From: Nitrospirota bacterium
Lineage (GTDB): Bacteria; Nitrospirota; Nitrospiria; Nitrospirales; UBA8639
Direction of reading: 5' to 3'
DNA length: 8,517 nucleotides
Assembly: GCA_020348185.1 (NCBI GenBank)
Contig: CP070743.1
Coordinates: 1,808,865-1,817,381 of the forward strand
In this document: positions 1-5,484 of the stretch, piece by piece
Position numbering within the stretch: the stretch's first letter is position 1
Layout: each line of letters opens with the position of its first letter
The notes under the pieces: model-generated
What the model saw: only the letters and a program-made list of their open reading frames with translations
Told to the model about the DNA's origin: nothing
Database searches by the model: none
Made by a program: the position numbers and the translations under genes

Positions 1-35
1 TGACGGGCCTCCTGAGCCATGATGTTGGTTGAGGA

Positions 36-52
36 GCAGCATTAGATGCTGC
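36..52. other. Short perfect stem-loop near the left edge
   Basis: GCAGCAT and ATGCTGC form a 7-bp perfect inverted repeat around a 3-nt loop (TAG). No T-run follows on either strand, so it does not look like an ordinary intrinsic terminator. It lies about 55 nt beyond the stop of the minus-strand reductase gene, past the heptad repeat, and could form the 3' end of that transcript. The remainder of 1-106 has no gene: all three plus-strand frames hit a stop within the first 32 bases. Confidence 0.35.
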
Positions 53-58
53 AGCTAC

Positions 59-90
59 AAACCCAAAACCTGAAACCCGAAACTTTTTTT
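59..90 (+). repeat. Degenerate heptad tandem repeat, copy A
   Basis: Read on the plus strand, four 7-nt units follow one another: AAACCCA, AAACCTG, AAACCCG and AAACTTT, then further T to make a T7 run. It lies 17 nt past the TAG stop (107-109) of the minus-strand reductase gene, so in that transcript it reads as A7 followed by GTTTC-type units. Its 32 nt match copy B (3830-3861) at 27 positions, including the identical AAAC-T7 end. Function unknown. Confidence 0.7.
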
Positions 91-106
91 AAATCTTCTT
101 TTCTGT

Positions 107-1663
107 CTACTTCCTTGTCCATGCGAACAATTTACTGAGCAGGTTCTTTTTGCCTTCAGTAAATGTGGTCTTTCTCCACGCATTGGCCACCTTTTTGATA
201 ACCTCAGCCTGGGTCGGGTAGGGGTGAATGGTTCCTGTAATCGTGCTGAGCCCAATCCCCGCTTTCATAGCCAATGTGAACTCGCTAATCATATCACCGG
301 CATGTGCAGCGACAATGGTGGCACCCACGATGGTGTCCGTTCCTTTTTTGACATGTACTCTGGCAAATCCTTCATCTTCTCCATCCAGGATCGCCCGGTC
401 GACTTCGTCTAGCTTGAAGGTAAAGGTGTCGACGTTGATGCCTTTAGAAGTTGCGTTTTGTTCATACAGGCCCACGTGGGCAATTTCCGGCTCGGTGTAC
501 GTGCACCAAGGGATGATGAGCGAATCGGTACTCGCGTAACCTAACCCAAAGGGATGAGGGAACAGGGCATTTTGAATAACGATTTGTGCCATCGCATCAG
601 CGGTGTGGGTAAATTTAAATGGGAAACAGATATCGCCGGCTGCAAAAATTTTGGGATTCGTGGTTTGGAGCTTGTTGTTTACTTTCACTCCAGATCGGGT
701 GTCAAAATCAACGTCTACCGCCTCCAGGCCAAGGTCTTCCACATTCGGTGCGCGACCGACGCCCACAAGAATGTCATCAACCACTAACTCCTGTTTTCCT
801 CCATTCAGATCGTAATGGATAATCTTTTCCCTCCCTCGGGTTTCGACGCGAGTGATATGCGAATCAAAGACAAAACACACCCCGTCCTGTGCCATACGAG
901 CCTGAACAATTTCCGCTGCATCAGCGTCTTCCCGCGGAAGAATATGGGCAGTTCGTTCAAAGAGACAAACTTGACTCCCAAAGCGTGAGAAAGATTGAGC
1001 CATCTCACATCCAATCGGTCCGGCACCGATGACAGCTAATCGTGGTGGGAGTTCTGTTAATGTAAAAATCGTTTCATTGGTCAGGTATCCTGCCTCTTCA
1101 AGACCTTGTATAGGGGGGGCAGCGGCTCTTGCCCCGGTACAAATGGCCGCTTTGGCGAATTGAAGCGTTTTTCCCCCTACCGCGACCGTATCCGCACCAG
1201 TAAAACGCCCTTCCCCAATAAACACGTCGACGCCTAATTGTTTAAATCGATGGGCCGAGTCGGTATGGCTGATTCTCGCACGCAACTTTCGCATTCGAGC
1301 CATGGCGGCGCCAAAATCCCGTTTGACTCCCTCAGGAATATGAAGGCCAAATTCGCTCGCATGGGAGACTTCCGCCCAAGCCCGGGAAGCTCGGATGACA
1401 CCTTTCGAAGGCACACAACCCACAGTGAGACAGTCTCCCCCCATCAGGTGGCGTTCAATGAGGGCCACTTTAGCTCCGAGGGCCGCAGATACCGCTGCTG
1501 TGACAAGACCAGCCGTACCGGCACCAATGACGACAATGTTGTATCGACCGGTGGGTTCCGGATTTATCCATTGGGGTGGGTGAACGTTATTGACCAATTC
1601 TTGGTTGAATTGGTCCATTGGAAGCATTTCGACGGGGTGCTCCAAAGGGACGGGGTTATTCAT
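107..1663 (-). CDS. MerA-like FAD/NAD(P) disulfide oxidoreductase
   Basis: A 518-residue class I pyridine nucleotide-disulfide oxidoreductase, expected to be a cytoplasmic or membrane-associated homodimer passing electrons from NAD(P)H through FAD to a Cys pair. Visible in order: an extension of about 40 residues, FAD-binding GAGTAG (47-52), redox GGDCLTVGC with C78 and C83, NAD(P)-binding GAGPIGCE (213-220), GVGRAPN (301-307), second FAD motif AAGDI (341-345), and a dimerisation domain ending in HPYPTQAE (480-487). In that last motif Tyr482 stands where lipoamide dehydrogenases have the catalytic His, as in MerA. However, the C-terminal Cys pair and N-terminal HMA domain of true mercuric reductases are missing, so mercury reduction is not supported. 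The start is ATG 1663, with GGAGG 6 nt upstream; the longer frame from 1693 lacks this support. It is the last of three co-directional genes, after a TVP38-type membrane protein. That type of protein is known fused to such reductases in other bacteria, which suggests a shared job. The substrate is unknown. Confidence 0.93.
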   Translation of the reverse strand: MNNPVPLEHPVEMLPMDQFNQELVNNVHPPQWINPEPTGRYNIVVIGAGTAGLVTAAVSAALGAKVALIERHLMGGDCLTVGCVPSKGVIRASRAWAEVSHASEFGLHIPEGVKRDFGAAMARMRKLRARISHTDSAHRFKQLGVDVFIGEGRFTGADTVAVGGKTLQFAKAAICTGARAAAPPIQGLEEAGYLTNETIFTLTELPPRLAVIGAGPIGCEMAQSFSRFGSQVCLFERTAHILPREDADAAEIVQARMAQDGVCFVFDSHITRVETRGREKIIHYDLNGGKQELVVDDILVGVGRAPNVEDLGLEAVDVDFDTRSGVKVNNKLQTTNPKIFAAGDICFPFKFTHTADAMAQIVIQNALFPHPFGLGYASTDSLIIPWCTYTEPEIAHVGLYEQNATSKGINVDTFTFKLDEVDRAILDGEDEGFARVHVKKGTDTIVGATIVAAHAGDMISEFTLAMKAGIGLSTITGTIHPYPTQAEVIKKVANAWRKTTFTEGKKNLLSKLFAWTRK

Positions 1664-1667
1664 GGGC

Positions 1668-1675
1668 TTCCTCCA
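1668..1675 (-). promoter_or_regulatory. Shine-Dalgarno site fixing the reductase start
   Basis: On the minus strand TGGAGGAA precedes ATG 1663, with 6 nt between GGAGG and the ATG. This favours the 518-residue protein over the 528-residue frame that opens at 1693. Confidence 0.8.
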
Positions 1676-1738
1676 GGACGTGGTAATCACCATTAGCGGC
1701 TGCCGGTTTTCTTGATGCGACTAAGTGTGGCATAAATG

Positions 1739-1760
1739 AAAGAACGTTGCTACGTTCTTT
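1739..1760 (-). terminator. Stem-loop overlapping the TVP38 gene stop (possible weak terminator)
   Basis: AAAGAACGT and ACGTTCTTT form a perfect 9-bp stem with a 4-nt loop. The hairpin includes the last bases of the TVP38 gene and two bases of its TAA stop (1759-1761). On the minus strand the right arm ends in TTCTTT followed by CATTTATG, which is T-rich but interrupted. It could be a leaky terminator, or an mRNA end or processing site separating the membrane protein from the downstream reductase. The stem is seen; the function is inferred. Confidence 0.4.
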
Positions 1761-2475
1761 AACCCTTTTTCGCGAAAAATTTTTTATAAATGGTTGGCAG
1801 CAGAGCCAGGAGTCCCAAAAGGGTAAAGGCTAACAAGACGGGGGGGGAGGCAATTTCACCCAGGGAATTAATCGTACCAAGTTGACGCCCGGCGTAAGCA
1901 AACACGAAGCTTCCGGGGATGATCCCGACCGCCGTGGCGATCACATAAGTCCCCAGATTGACCCGGGTCAGTCCAGATACCAAATTGACCAAGAAAAAGG
2001 GAAAGGCGGGGATGAGTCGCAATGTCATGAGGTAACTAAATGCATTCCGGGCAAACCCCGCTTGAATGGGTTCCAGTCGATCTCCAAACTTATGTTCAAC
2101 CCAATCGCGAAGCAAGTAACGAGCGGCTAAAAAGGCCAATGTGGCGCCACTGGTGGCCCCAAGATTGACGTAAAGGGTTCCCAATACGCTGCCAAACAGA
2201 AATCCACCTGCTAAAGTAAGGATGGCCCCACCAGGCAAGGAAAAGGCGGTTTGCACAATATAGATTAAAACAAACAGGGCGACGGCAAACCCATAATTAG
2301 ATTCAGTATAGGCTAGAAGATCGTCCCGGTTTTGTTTGAGCGCGTCAAGAGAAAGAAATTGGCCAAGATCAAAGTAAAAAAATGCACCAATTCCGGCTGC
2401 CAGAAGAAGGGCAATGACAATCTTTCCGGAAGAGATTGATCCCTGGGTGGCCGTAGTGGCTGATGAGTCGGTCAT
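1759..2475 (-). CDS. TVP38/TMEM64 (VTT-domain) family membrane protein
   Basis: A 238-residue inner-membrane protein of the VTT (SNARE-associated, DedA-like) superfamily, whose members include lipid scramblases and carrier-lipid transporters. The TVP38 branch has no firmly assigned substrate. Hydrophobic segments are at about 18-36, 62-80, 84-118, 147-167, 176-197 and 211-230. The family hallmarks are FSLPGGAILTLAGGFLFG (78-95), a Gly-rich helix ending in AARYLLRDW, and LRLIPAFPFFLVNLVSGLTR (152-171), the conserved Arg/Pro segment. The tail is Lys-rich (KKFFAKKG), so the C-terminus is probably cytoplasmic. ATG 2475 is chosen because AAGGGAG lies 6 nt upstream; an in-frame TTG at 2508 has a purine-rich stretch directly against it and is less likely. 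It sits 95 nt upstream of the MerA-like reductase and 102 nt downstream of the zinc-ribbon gene, all on one strand. Unlike the second TVP38 protein here, it has no CxxC motif. Confidence 0.9.
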   Translation of the reverse strand: MTDSSATTATQGSISSGKIVIALLLAAGIGAFFYFDLGQFLSLDALKQNRDDLLAYTESNYGFAVALFVLIYIVQTAFSLPGGAILTLAGGFLFGSVLGTLYVNLGATSGATLAFLAARYLLRDWVEHKFGDRLEPIQAGFARNAFSYLMTLRLIPAFPFFLVNLVSGLTRVNLGTYVIATAVGIIPGSFVFAYAGRQLGTINSLGEIASPPVLLAFTLLGLLALLPTIYKKFFAKKG

Positions 2476-2481
2476 CGTTGG

Positions 2482-2488
2482 CTCCCTT
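2482..2488 (-). promoter_or_regulatory. Shine-Dalgarno site fixing the TVP38 start at 2475
   Basis: On the minus strand AAGGGAG lies 6 nt before ATG 2475. It supports a 238-residue protein rather than the 249-residue frame from TTG 2508. Confidence 0.7.
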
Positions 2489-2577
2489 AATTGGTTGATG
2501 TGTGACAACCTCTCGATAATCGGTGGACGGATTTCTGAAAAAAGAAGATGATAGGCCCGGTAATTTTCACCATCCGG

Positions 2578-2763
2578 CTAAGCAGCCTGATGAATCGTGG
2601 GAGATTCCCAGATGATACCCTTAGCCTGTCGATTGCTAAGGATAACCTGATCCGTTATGTCTCCACAATTCGTGCAACGCCAGACATCAGTATGGATAGA
2701 GACATCCAATAAGTCGAATACCCGTTCCTGGACCATGAACCCCGGACATCGTGAGCAAGTCAT
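2578..2763 (-). CDS. Small zinc-ribbon protein, function unknown
   Basis: A 61-residue protein with two Cys pairs, C3-x-x-C6 and C30-x-x-C33 (WRCTNCGD), separated by 23 residues: the layout of a zinc ribbon, probably binding one zinc. There is no signal peptide or membrane segment, so it is probably cytoplasmic. It could bind nucleic acid or a protein partner; nothing in the sequence decides this. The start is well supported: ATG at 2763 with AAGGA 7 nt upstream. It is the first of three co-directional genes, 102 nt before the TVP38 gene, and may head their operon. The bases after its TAG stop can fold into a short imperfect CCGG-based hairpin with a GAAA loop, with a T-rich stretch only about 14 nt later, so termination there would be weak. 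I recognise this as a small-protein type rather than a named family. Confidence 0.75.
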   Translation of the reverse strand: MTCSRCPGFMVQERVFDLLDVSIHTDVWRCTNCGDITDQVILSNRQAKGIIWESPTIHQAA

Positions 2764-3013
2764 GTTGAAGTCCTTTTCTAGTTGATAGGAAAGGCAAAGT
2801 TGCCCATCAGGGCTTGTAGTCTTGCCATTTCATGGATCATTACAGAGCCCAACGGCATTTATAATATGTAAAAACATGGGTATTTGTGCTCAAAAAAAAT
2901 GGGAAATTGTATTGGCGACGGGTATTTCGAGATTCCTGAAAATTGCGGTATTAAGAAGGGTTCAAATTCCAAGTTTCACGTGAGAAAAGCCCTCATGTGT
3001 TGATATCTGAAAT
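2764..3013. other. Divergent intergenic region between the zinc-ribbon and second TVP38 genes
   Basis: These 250 bp must carry the promoters for both flanking genes. The AT-rich core at 2855-2905 includes a perfect TATAAT on the plus strand (2860-2865), and its complement reads TATTATAAA on the minus strand. Neither has a convincing -35 box at 16-18 nt spacing: the nearest TTGCCA (2822-2827) is 32 nt away, and TTGAGC on the minus strand is 21 nt away. No promoter is therefore assigned. The right half holds a degraded heptad repeat (2957-2977) and the near-palindrome TTTCACGTGA (2974-2983). Confidence 0.5.
2957..2977 (-). repeat. Degraded heptad repeat, copy D (opposite orientation)
   Basis: On the minus strand three 7-nt units read GAAACTT, GGAATTT and GAACCCT, resembling the heptads of copies A-C but more diverged. 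It lies about 36 nt upstream of the second TVP38 gene and is oriented opposite to copy B on the far side of that gene. Being short and degenerate, it is less certain than the others. Confidence 0.4.
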
Positions 3014-3805
3014 ATGAAATTTGAGATTTTTTTCCCTCTAAGCCTCCGTTCGTTCCTAAAACTCACTATTGTTGCGGTAGTACTCTATGGGACTTATAGC
3101 TTTTTGAGCGAGTGGGATTTGGGAGAAACGGTCAATCCCCGGAGGATCGTCGAATACTTAGACGCCTGGGGACCGGTCGGGCCAATAGTGTTTATCGTCA
3201 TGATGGCGACCGCCGTCGTTATCAGCCCGATTCCCAGCTTGCCCCTTGATCTTGCAGCCGGTGTCGCGTTTGGCCCTTTTCTTGGAACGGTCTATGCTGT
3301 CATAGGAGCAGAAATTGGAGCGATGATCAGTTTTTTGATTGGGAGGTTTCTTGGTCGGGATGTGATAGCAAAAATATTGAAAGTCGATGTCGTGTTTTGT
3401 GAAAAATGTACAGACCGGCATTTAATCGGGTTGGTCTTTCTCTCAAGGTTGTTTCCGGTCTTTTCCTTTGATCTGATTAGTTATGGAGCAGGATTAACGA
3501 ATATGAGTCTCAAGGCATTTGCCCTGGCGACCCTCTTCGGGATGATTCCTCCAACCTATGCACTGACATATTTTGGCAGTAGCGTGGTGACGGTTGACTG
3601 GCCATTGATTCTATCCGGAGTGGGGCTGATCATCGTGTTTCTGTTTTTACCCAAATGGATAATGAAAAATCCCTCAACCCGATGGGTCCGAGTTCTTCAA
3701 GGAAACAGACCTAAAATTGAAGAACAAGTGAAAGAGGAAACTATTGTTATAGAACAAGCCCCCTCCCGTTGTTCTTGGTGTGCGGCGGGATTTAGGGGAG
3801 AGTGA
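3014..3805 (+). CDS. TVP38/TMEM64 family membrane protein with two CxxC motifs
   Basis: A 263-residue inner-membrane protein of the VTT/DedA-like superfamily. Hydrophobic segments are at about 14-31, 53-72, 75-110, 136-160, 165-187 and 193-213. Hallmarks: SPIPSLPLDLAAGVAFGPFLG (71-91, corresponding to the Leu-Pro-Gly-rich loop of the family), GRFLGRD (110-116) and LSRLFPVFSFDLISYGAGLT (143-162, the conserved Arg/Pro segment). Two CxxC pairs stand out: C129-E-K-C132 in the loop before that segment, and C253-S-W-C256 in a polar tail after the last helix. They could bind a metal or act as redox-active thiols; the other TVP38 protein here has neither. The start is ATG 3014; there is no clear SD, and no other plausible start lies nearby. 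It converges on the second disulfide reductase, with 54 nt between their stops, repeating in another arrangement the pairing of TVP38 protein and flavin reductase seen at 107-2475. A thiol-linked partnership is inferred. Confidence 0.88.
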   Translation: MKFEIFFPLSLRSFLKLTIVAVVLYGTYSFLSEWDLGETVNPRRIVEYLDAWGPVGPIVFIVMMATAVVISPIPSLPLDLAAGVAFGPFLGTVYAVIGAEIGAMISFLIGRFLGRDVIAKILKVDVVFCEKCTDRHLIGLVFLSRLFPVFSFDLISYGAGLTNMSLKAFALATLFGMIPPTYALTYFGSSVVTVDWPLILSGVGLIIVFLFLPKWIMKNPSTRWVRVLQGNRPKIEEQVKEETIVIEQAPSRCSWCAAGFRGE

Positions 3806-3829
3806 TGAATTTCTTTGCCTTTTCACGCG

Positions 3830-3861
3830 AAACTTAAAACCTGGAACTTGAAACTTTTTTT
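3830..3861 (+). repeat. Degenerate heptad tandem repeat, copy B
   Basis: Plus-strand units AAACTTA, AAACCTG, GAACTTG and AAACTTT lead into a T7 run. It fills most of the 54-nt convergent gap, and its T-run overlaps two bases of the TAA stop of the minus-strand reductase (3860-3862). It aligns without gaps to copy A (59-90), with 5 differences in 32 nt. In the plus-strand transcript of the TVP38 gene it ends in T7 but has no stable GC stem before it. It may still help transcripts end between the two convergent genes. Confidence 0.7.
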
Positions 3862-5242
3862 ATGCCCGTTTTTTTACCTGAGCAGCCAATTCTTCAGCAG
3901 GATAGGTTAGGATCTCCGCAAGGGTGGGATGGTAGTGAGGCATGGCGAGGAGATCAAAAACTGTACCTCGATAATACATTATGGCGATCAGTTCATGAAT
4001 GAGCTCACCCGCTTCCGGTCCGACTATGTGCCCTCCAAGAATTACTCCGGAGCTAGGATGACACAAGAGTTTGACGTGTCCATGCGTCTCACCGAGGACC
4101 ATTGATTTACCATGGTCGTTGAAGGGGTAGGAGGCTACAAGATAGGCAATCCCTTGACGGCGACAGGCTTTTTCATTGAGGCCGAGAAAGGCCAATTGGG
4201 GATCTGTAAACACCACGAGAGTGTCCAGTCGATGGTCGTGTCGGCGAGGGGGTTGATGAGGGTGAACGGCGTTCCATCCGGCGATCTCACCTTCTTGAAC
4301 AGCGATATGTACAATTTCATGCCGTCCGTTGACGTCCCCGACCGAAAAAATATGAGATTGAGAGGTGCGCATCGTGTCATCAACAACAATGCCTCTGTTT
4401 TGGACTTCGACTTTTGCCGCCTCGAGATTTAACCCCTCGATATTAGGACGGCGTCCAAGGGCTTGGAAGATCATTTCGACGGTCACGGTCTTCTCTTGCC
4501 CCTCATGAATGAAATGCACCGTTTTAAGGTTTCCGTCTTTTGAAAATCGAATCAACTGGGTGTTGGTATAGACGGCCATACCTTCTTCCCGGAATCGATG
4601 TTCAACCGGTCTCGCCAAATCCTCATCCTCTTGAGAGAGAATATGAGCACTCCGTTGGATCAAGGTTACCTGGATCCCGATACGTAAGAAGAATTGAGCA
4701 AACTCGACGGCCACTGGTCCTCCCCCAAGGATCAGCATGGACTTAGGGGGCTCACGTAATTCAAGGGCCTCGTCACTGGTGATATACCCGACCTCATCCA
4801 GACCGGGAAGAGGTAGGTGAGAGATGACTGAACCTGTCGAAATAATGATGGCTTGAGAGGTGAGGGTGTGGGGACCGGCTTGGACTTCGGTAGAAGACAG
4901 AAATCTCGCTTTTTCCTGATACAGGGTAAACCGAGGATCCTGTAGTGCTCTTATTCGATCATCAGCAAACTCTTTGACCAGCCGCGCTTTCCGGTCAATG
5001 ATTGCAGATAAGTTGGCTTTGGCAGAGACAGAGGAGAGACCGAATTCCTCTGCCCGGCGGATTAGCGACATGACATCTGATGACCGTATAATAGTTTTGG
5101 ATGGCATGCATCCGCGGAGGATACAGAGGCCGCCTAAGGGGCCCGGGTCAATAATTCCCACGTTGGCCCCTTCATCGTGAGCCGTCCTTGCCGCAGCATA
5201 CCCCGCGGACCCTCCGCCGATAATGAGAACATCATGTGTCAT
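3860..5242 (-). CDS. FAD/NAD(P)-dependent disulfide oxidoreductase, dihydrolipoamide dehydrogenase-like
   Basis: A 460-residue class I pyridine nucleotide-disulfide oxidoreductase, the usual length for lipoamide dehydrogenase or glutathione reductase relatives. Visible in order: FAD-binding GGGSAG (9-14), redox pair C40 and C45 in GGLCILRGCMPSK, STGS (135-138), NAD(P)-binding GGGPVAVE (173-180), ALGRRPN (261-267), second FAD motif SVGDVNG (300-306), and a dimerisation domain with HYHPTLAE. In the last motif H438 and E443 match the catalytic His-Glu pair, spaced as in lipoamide dehydrogenase. After the second beta strand of the NAD(P) fold it has Gln196-Arg197 rather than the acidic residue typical of NADH-specific enzymes, so NADPH use is possible. 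The start is ATG 5242, with AAGGA 6 nt upstream. No dehydrogenase E1/E2 complex genes are nearby, so a role in such a complex is not supported. Its neighbour is the CxxC-bearing TVP38 protein, convergent. The substrate is unknown; a low-molecular-weight or protein disulfide is most plausible. Confidence 0.93.
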   Translation of the reverse strand: MTHDVLIIGGGSAGYAAARTAHDEGANVGIIDPGPLGGLCILRGCMPSKTIIRSSDVMSLIRRAEEFGLSSVSAKANLSAIIDRKARLVKEFADDRIRALQDPRFTLYQEKARFLSSTEVQAGPHTLTSQAIIISTGSVISHLPLPGLDEVGYITSDEALELREPPKSMLILGGGPVAVEFAQFFLRIGIQVTLIQRSAHILSQEDEDLARPVEHRFREEGMAVYTNTQLIRFSKDGNLKTVHFIHEGQEKTVTVEMIFQALGRRPNIEGLNLEAAKVEVQNRGIVVDDTMRTSQSHIFSVGDVNGRHEIVHIAVQEGEIAGWNAVHPHQPPRRHDHRLDTLVVFTDPQLAFLGLNEKACRRQGIAYLVASYPFNDHGKSMVLGETHGHVKLLCHPSSGVILGGHIVGPEAGELIHELIAIMYYRGTVFDLLAMPHYHPTLAEILTYPAEELAAQVKKRA

Positions 5243-5422
5243 CGCGCATCCTTAGAGTCTGAAGCGTTCGGAAAGACCATGGTAACGTGATAGGTCTACC
5301 TGCACAATAGCATCAATCCTCAAGAAAATTTTTAGATAGACAATTAGGCATCGGCCTGTGTTACATCATTTTAGCAATGTGTGGAGGCACTTAGAATTTT
5401 AGGCATGAGTAATGTAAGTCTG

Positions 5423-5446
5423 TTGACCTTTTGACTTTTTGATACC
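5423..5446 (+). repeat. Short octamer-period repeat, TTGAC-type
   Basis: Three 8-nt units follow in register: TTGACCTT, TTGACTTT and TTGATACC. A similar octamer pattern is found on the minus strand at the right edge (8494-8517). The units resemble -35 boxes, but no good -10 box follows at the correct distance, so a repeat is the safer description. Confidence 0.4.
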
Positions 5447-5456
5447 TCTATTTCCG

Positions 5457-5484
5457 AAAATTGAAACCCGAAACTCGAAACAAT
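5457..5484 (+). repeat. Degenerate heptad tandem repeat, copy C
   Basis: Plus-strand units AAAATTG, AAACCCG, AAACTCG and AAACAAT, followed by TT. It has the same orientation and register as copies A and B, but ends in AATTT rather than T7. It covers the only in-frame start candidate (TTG 5461) upstream of the lipoprotein signal sequence apart from the internal TTG 5485, so the gene's first codons are repeat-derived if that start is used. Confidence 0.6.

Noticed and set aside
59..90. G-quadruplex or telomere-like function of the heptad repeat
   Set aside because: The minus strand has only three runs of two or three G, fewer than the four needed, and telomere function makes no sense at an internal site.
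107..1663. Calling this gene merA (mercuric reductase)
   Set aside because: It lacks the C-terminal Cys pair and the N-terminal HMA domain, and no merR, merT or merP is nearby. Only the Tyr at the active-site position and the overall fold are MerA-like.
1238..1696. 152-codon plus-strand frame opposite the reductase gene
   Set aside because: It is entirely antisense to a gene with clear FAD, Cys and NAD(P) motifs, and has no SD or recognisable domain.
2540..2577. Intrinsic terminator after the zinc-ribbon gene
   Set aside because: The CCGG-based hairpin is imperfect, with G-U pairs and a bulge, and the T-run is about 14 nt too far downstream.
2860..2865. Perfect TATAAT as a promoter for the second TVP38 gene
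   Set aside because: No -35 box at 16-18 nt spacing and no extended -10; it lies about 150 nt before the start codon.
5405..5434. Tiny frame ATG AGT AAT GTA... upstream of the lipoprotein gene, as a leader peptide
   Set aside because: Eight or nine codons with the nearest GGAGG too far upstream; no attenuator-like structure follows.
59..5484. CRISPR array
   Set aside because: The units are 7 nt, contiguous and degenerate, with no spacers of regular length and no cas genes in the window.
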